NCBI GenBank assembly: GCA_919901335.1
Contig: CAKKOZ010000031.1
Location: 17,092 to 38,496 of the forward strand
Length of the DNA: 21,405 nt
Source of the DNA: Nitrospiria bacterium
Lineage (GTDB): Bacteria > Nitrospirota > Nitrospiria > JACQBZ01
Direction of reading: 5' to 3'
Under the pieces are notes generated by a model. It was not told the origin of the DNA. It saw nothing but the letters and a program-made list of their open reading frames with translations, and did not search any database. Made by a program: the position numbers and the translations under genes. Below, one piece after another: positions 21,330 to 21,405 of this stretch (position 1 is its first letter; each line of letters starts with the position of its first letter).

Positions 21330-21405
<76 letters not shown>

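Overview
The window is about 60% GC and reads as chromosomal DNA of a Gram-negative bacterium: it has outer-membrane porins, a lipoprotein and cleavable signal peptides. Two nuoM genes in tandem between nuoL and nuoN, together with an extra segment in the lateral helix of NuoL, match the '2M' type of respiratory complex I known from Nitrospira and some relatives. A member of the Nitrospirota is therefore the best guess, but it is inferred from gene content only.

Layout. (1) 1-6661: the 3' end of a nuo operon, with partial nuoL, nuoM copy 1, nuoM copy 2 and nuoN, all proton-pumping membrane subunits, tightly packed. (2) 6662-6965: a divergent intergenic region. It holds a tiny minus-strand gene with its own ribosome binding site and terminator, encoding a 12-residue lysine-rich peptide, and the phoB promoter. 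(3) 6966-14858: a compact phosphate-starvation locus, all on the plus strand. It encodes the regulator PhoB, the sensor kinase PhoR, an undescribed 35-residue small protein behind a Pho-box promoter, a Porin_O_P family porin, the high-affinity transporter PstS-PstC-PstA-PstB, and PhoU. Two arrays of 7-mers with an exact 11-base period precede the small gene and pstS and look like PhoB binding sites. The porin would admit phosphate through the outer membrane, PstS would bind it, PstCAB would import it, and PhoU/PhoR/PhoB would close the control loop. (4) 14899-17024: a DUF2203 gene whose promoter predicts a leaderless mRNA, tRNA-His, a tRNA-like relic, an unrecognised outer-membrane-type protein, and tRNA-Arg(TCG). 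(5) 17025-21164: a TPR lipoprotein, the ribosome-assembly GTPase RbgA (YlqF), an aldo/keto reductase and PurT. (6) 21165-21405: a promoter followed by tRNA-Arg(CCG) and tRNA-Lys(CTT), the latter ending exactly at the window edge.

No CRISPR array, transposase, integrase, phage gene or rRNA was seen. The least explained pieces are the lysine-rich micropeptide gene, the 35-residue gene in the Pho leader, the second NuoM (which lacks a proton-channel lysine), and the imperfect palindromes of degenerate short words placed directly after two tRNA genes.
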